Made by a program: the position numbers and the translations under genes. The notes under the pieces are model-generated. The model was not told the origin of the DNA and made no database searches. It was given only the letters and a program-made list of their open reading frames with translations. Positions 62,268 to 64,000 of a stretch of 64,000 bases of DNA are shown piece by piece. The number at the start of each line of letters is the position of its first letter. The stretch's first letter is position 1. Origin of the DNA: Paludibacteraceae bacterium (GTDB lineage Bacteria > Bacteroidota > Bacteroidia > Bacteroidales > Paludibacteraceae); NCBI GenBank assembly GCA_017443145.1, contig JAFSPA010000006.1, forward strand, positions 310,001 through 374,000. The letters run 5' to 3'.

Positions 62268-64000
62268 CCAAGAAAGAAAAAATAGTCTTCACCTGCCTAC
62301 TCACTTTCCTTCTTCTTCCGAACATAATAGGCACTTTCGTTGCGACCGACCTGCTCACTTTCGGTCAGCGCATACTATACCTCATCACATCCGTCTGCAT
62401 CTATGCCCTCGGACTGTGTATCTTTAAGCGCCGAACATTCTTTTATGTCTTCTCCGCCTGGTTTCTGCTCAGTGCCATCGAGATAGTGCATCTTATTATC
62501 AATCAGGCAACTACGTCGATGCTCTTCATCTTCACTTGCATCAAATCCGAGAAAGGTGAGTTCCTCGAACTTCTCTCCACCTACTGGCCCGTAGTTATCC
62601 TCTTTTTCATCCTTTGGGGCATCTATTACTACCTCAACCATCGATTTATTAAGAACGAGTATATCGCGCCGCACAAATGGCGTATGTCCGCTCTCATCAC
62701 CATCGTCTCTTTCTTCGTTGTCTCCATCATCATGCTTGGGCTCAGACCTAAGTTCCGCAATATGTTCAACTTCCGCGAGCGCGACGAACGCACTGCTGCA
62801 TGGGTAGGATGTGAGAAAGCTTGCCCTGTCAACATGGTCCTCGGCTTCTACCATATCGTCTCCCTCGCGCTCGAGATTCAACGTCAGGAGAAAGCCCTTT
62901 CCGACTTCCGCTTCGGCACAGAAATCATAAATCAAAAATCACAAATCACAAATCCACCAATAGTTCTCCTATTGGTGGGCGAGACCTCCCGTTACGACCA
63001 CTGGCAGTTGAACGGCTACGAAAGACCCACATCGCCCTGTCTCATGGCGCGAAGAGACCAACTTATATCCTTCGATTCCGTCTTCACTGTCGGTAATCTC
63101 ACCACCGTCTGCGTTCCGTATTTACTCTCGCGCGCAACACCTGACAATCCGCGTCTCTACTACCACGAGACTTCGGTCGTTGACGCTTTCCATGAAGGAG
63201 GATACCGCACCGCTTGGATTGCCGACCAGTCCTTTAACAACGAGTTCCTTATGCGCATAGCCAACGGCTGCGACTACGCCAAATACGTCACCGACAACGG
63301 ACAAGGTGACTTCATTGACTCCGTCCTCCTCGACCCCTTGCACCACGTCCTAAATGACCAAAAGGCAAATCAAATGATCGTCCTGCATTCCCTCGGTTGC
63401 CACTTCAAATACTCCGAACGCTATCCCGATTCCTTCCAGCAATACACGCCCGACATGAAAGGTATCAACATCCGAGAGATGATACGACAAGTCGACGAAG
63501 ATGCCGAAGGATTCGCACGACTCAAACCCGAGAACATGGCGATTTACAAGAACCTCAAAACCATTCTCGTCAACTCCTACGATAACGCCATCACCTATAC
63601 CGATTACTTCATCGACCAAGTCATCCGAGAACTCGAAGCCACCGGCCGTCCTGCCGTACTCGTTTACGTCGGAGACCATGGTGAAAACCTCTTAGACGAC
63701 GACCGTAACATGTTCCTCCACGGCACCTATTCCGGTAGTAAGTACGAGTACCACGTGCCCCTATTCGTCTGGGCATCAGACAGTTACATCAAACTCCACC
63801 AATCCAAATGGTCCGCCATGCAAGACAACACCTCCAAGTGTTTCTCTACCATGACGCTCTTCCACTCGCTACTTGACCTCGGAGACTTACAATATAGCCA
63901 AATCGACTCGACCCTGCTCTTTACGCAACCCACACTCGTCTCACAGCCCGTCATCTACGGCTTCGACGCCAACATGGTCCGTATCCCCTTGCCCGTCAAA
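62264..64000 (+). CDS. Phosphoethanolamine transferase-like membrane enzyme (sulfatase fold), cut by right edge
   Basis: 579 codons are visible and no stop is reached. The N-terminus has about four to five TM helices (to about residue 165: FTCLLTFLLLPNIIGTFV, ILYLITSVCIYALGLCIF and others). The periplasmic alkaline-phosphatase-superfamily domain follows: VGETSRYDHWQLNGYERPTS (metal Glu), the nucleophile Thr280 or Thr281 in VGNLTTVCVPYLLSR, and the metal pair in YVGDHGENLL. This is the EptA/CptA type, which moves phosphoethanolamine from phosphatidylethanolamine to lipid A, core sugars or other envelope lipids. The acceptor is unknown; a ceramide is conceivable given the neighbouring sphingolipid-type genes. 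Residues 220-231 come from a heptanucleotide array between the membrane and catalytic parts. Translationally coupled to the S66 gene (ATGA). Confidence 0.85.
   Translation, partial: MTKKEKIVFTCLLTFLLLPNIIGTFVATDLLTFGQRILYLITSVCIYALGLCIFKRRTFFYVFSAWFLLSAIEIVHLIINQATTSMLFIFTCIKSEKGEFLELLSTYWPVVILFFILWGIYYYLNHRFIKNEYIAPHKWRMSALITIVSFFVVSIIMLGLRPKFRNMFNFRERDERTAAWVGCEKACPVNMVLGFYHIVSLALEIQRQEKALSDFRFGTEIINQKSQITNPPIVLLLVGETSRYDHWQLNGYERPTSPCLMARRDQLISFDSVFTVGNLTTVCVPYLLSRATPDNPRLYYHETSVVDAFHEGGYRTAWIADQSFNNEFLMRIANGCDYAKYVTDNGQGDFIDSVLLDPLHHVLNDQKANQMIVLHSLGCHFKYSERYPDSFQQYTPDMKGINIREMIRQVDEDAEGFARLKPENMAIYKNLKTILVNSYDNAITYTDYFIDQVIRELEATGRPAVLVYVGDHGENLLDDDRNMFLHGTYSGSKYEYHVPLFVWASDSYIKLHQSKWSAMQDNTSKCFSTMTLFHSLLDLGDLQYSQIDSTLLFTQPTLVSQPVIYGFDANMVRIPLPVK
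62922..62956 (+). repeat. Intragenic 7-bp array in the sulfatase-fold gene, AAATCAx family (5 units)
   Basis: AAATCAT, AAATCAA, AAATCAC, AAATCAC, AAATCCA in tandem, 35 bp, encoding IINQKSQITNP. It sits at the boundary between the membrane part and the catalytic domain, immediately before the first catalytic strand. Confidence 0.85.

Overview
The window comes from a member of the Bacteroidota, most likely order Bacteroidales. Four things in the sequence support this. Promoters have the form TTTG-N20/21-TAnnTTTG. Most genes lack a Shine-Dalgarno sequence. Several very large secreted proteins end in type IX secretion (T9SS) C-terminal sorting domains. Next to mdh there is a bacterial serine palmitoyltransferase-type gene. 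The genus cannot be fixed from this stretch. Both edges cut through genes, and no rRNA, tRNA, IS element, phage or CRISPR array is visible.

Layout. From about 47.7 kb leftward every convincing gene lies on the minus strand; from 48.8 kb rightward every convincing gene lies on the plus strand. The 1.1 kb between them holds divergent promoters, two small ORF candidates and two short-period repeat arrays.

Bases 1-16053 are ten tightly packed minus-strand genes behind one good promoter (16079-16110). In transcription order they are: an outer-membrane beta-barrel, an OmpA-family barrel/peptidoglycan-binding protein, two related T9SS cargo proteins of about 1,090 residues, a C10 (streptopain-like) cysteine protease, a Gfo/Idh/MocA oxidoreductase, an unrecognised two-TM protein, a DUF4105/Lnb-like membrane protein, a condensation-domain-like protein, and the N-terminus of a phosphatidylserine-decarboxylase-family protein. 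Bases 16232-26785 are one gene for a 3,517-residue secreted protein of about 11 alternating jelly-roll/Fn3 modules, with its own promoter and terminator. A 680 bp spacer full of 7-bp and 11-bp repeats follows, then htpG.

Bases 29622-47714 are the str-S10-spc-alpha ribosomal cluster on the minus strand: 33 genes from rpsL to rplQ, without tuf or adk. A consensus promoter lies in front of rpsL and an intrinsic terminator after rplQ.

The plus-strand half starts with a beta-barrel protein followed 14 bases later by a 2,880-residue T9SS protein made of about 40 copies of a roughly 65-residue 'GCDS' repeat. Then come mdh, a serine palmitoyltransferase-like gene, an SDR (possible 3-ketosphinganine reductase), an S66 LD-carboxypeptidase and a truncated phosphoethanolamine transferase/sulfatase-fold membrane enzyme, all closely spaced or overlapping.

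How they may work together (inference). Three beta-barrel proteins sit next to large T9SS cargo. The two clusters on either side of the ribosomal block share the same GCDS repeats, and in three of the four large proteins the same pre-C-terminal module, so they look like parts of one surface-display programme. The right-hand enzymes suggest sphingolipid synthesis and envelope modification.

The most unusual signal is a set of 28-35 bp heptanucleotide arrays found in spacers, UTRs and inside coding sequences. One family (AAATCAx) lies inside three unrelated genes, always in the only orientation that keeps the frame open.
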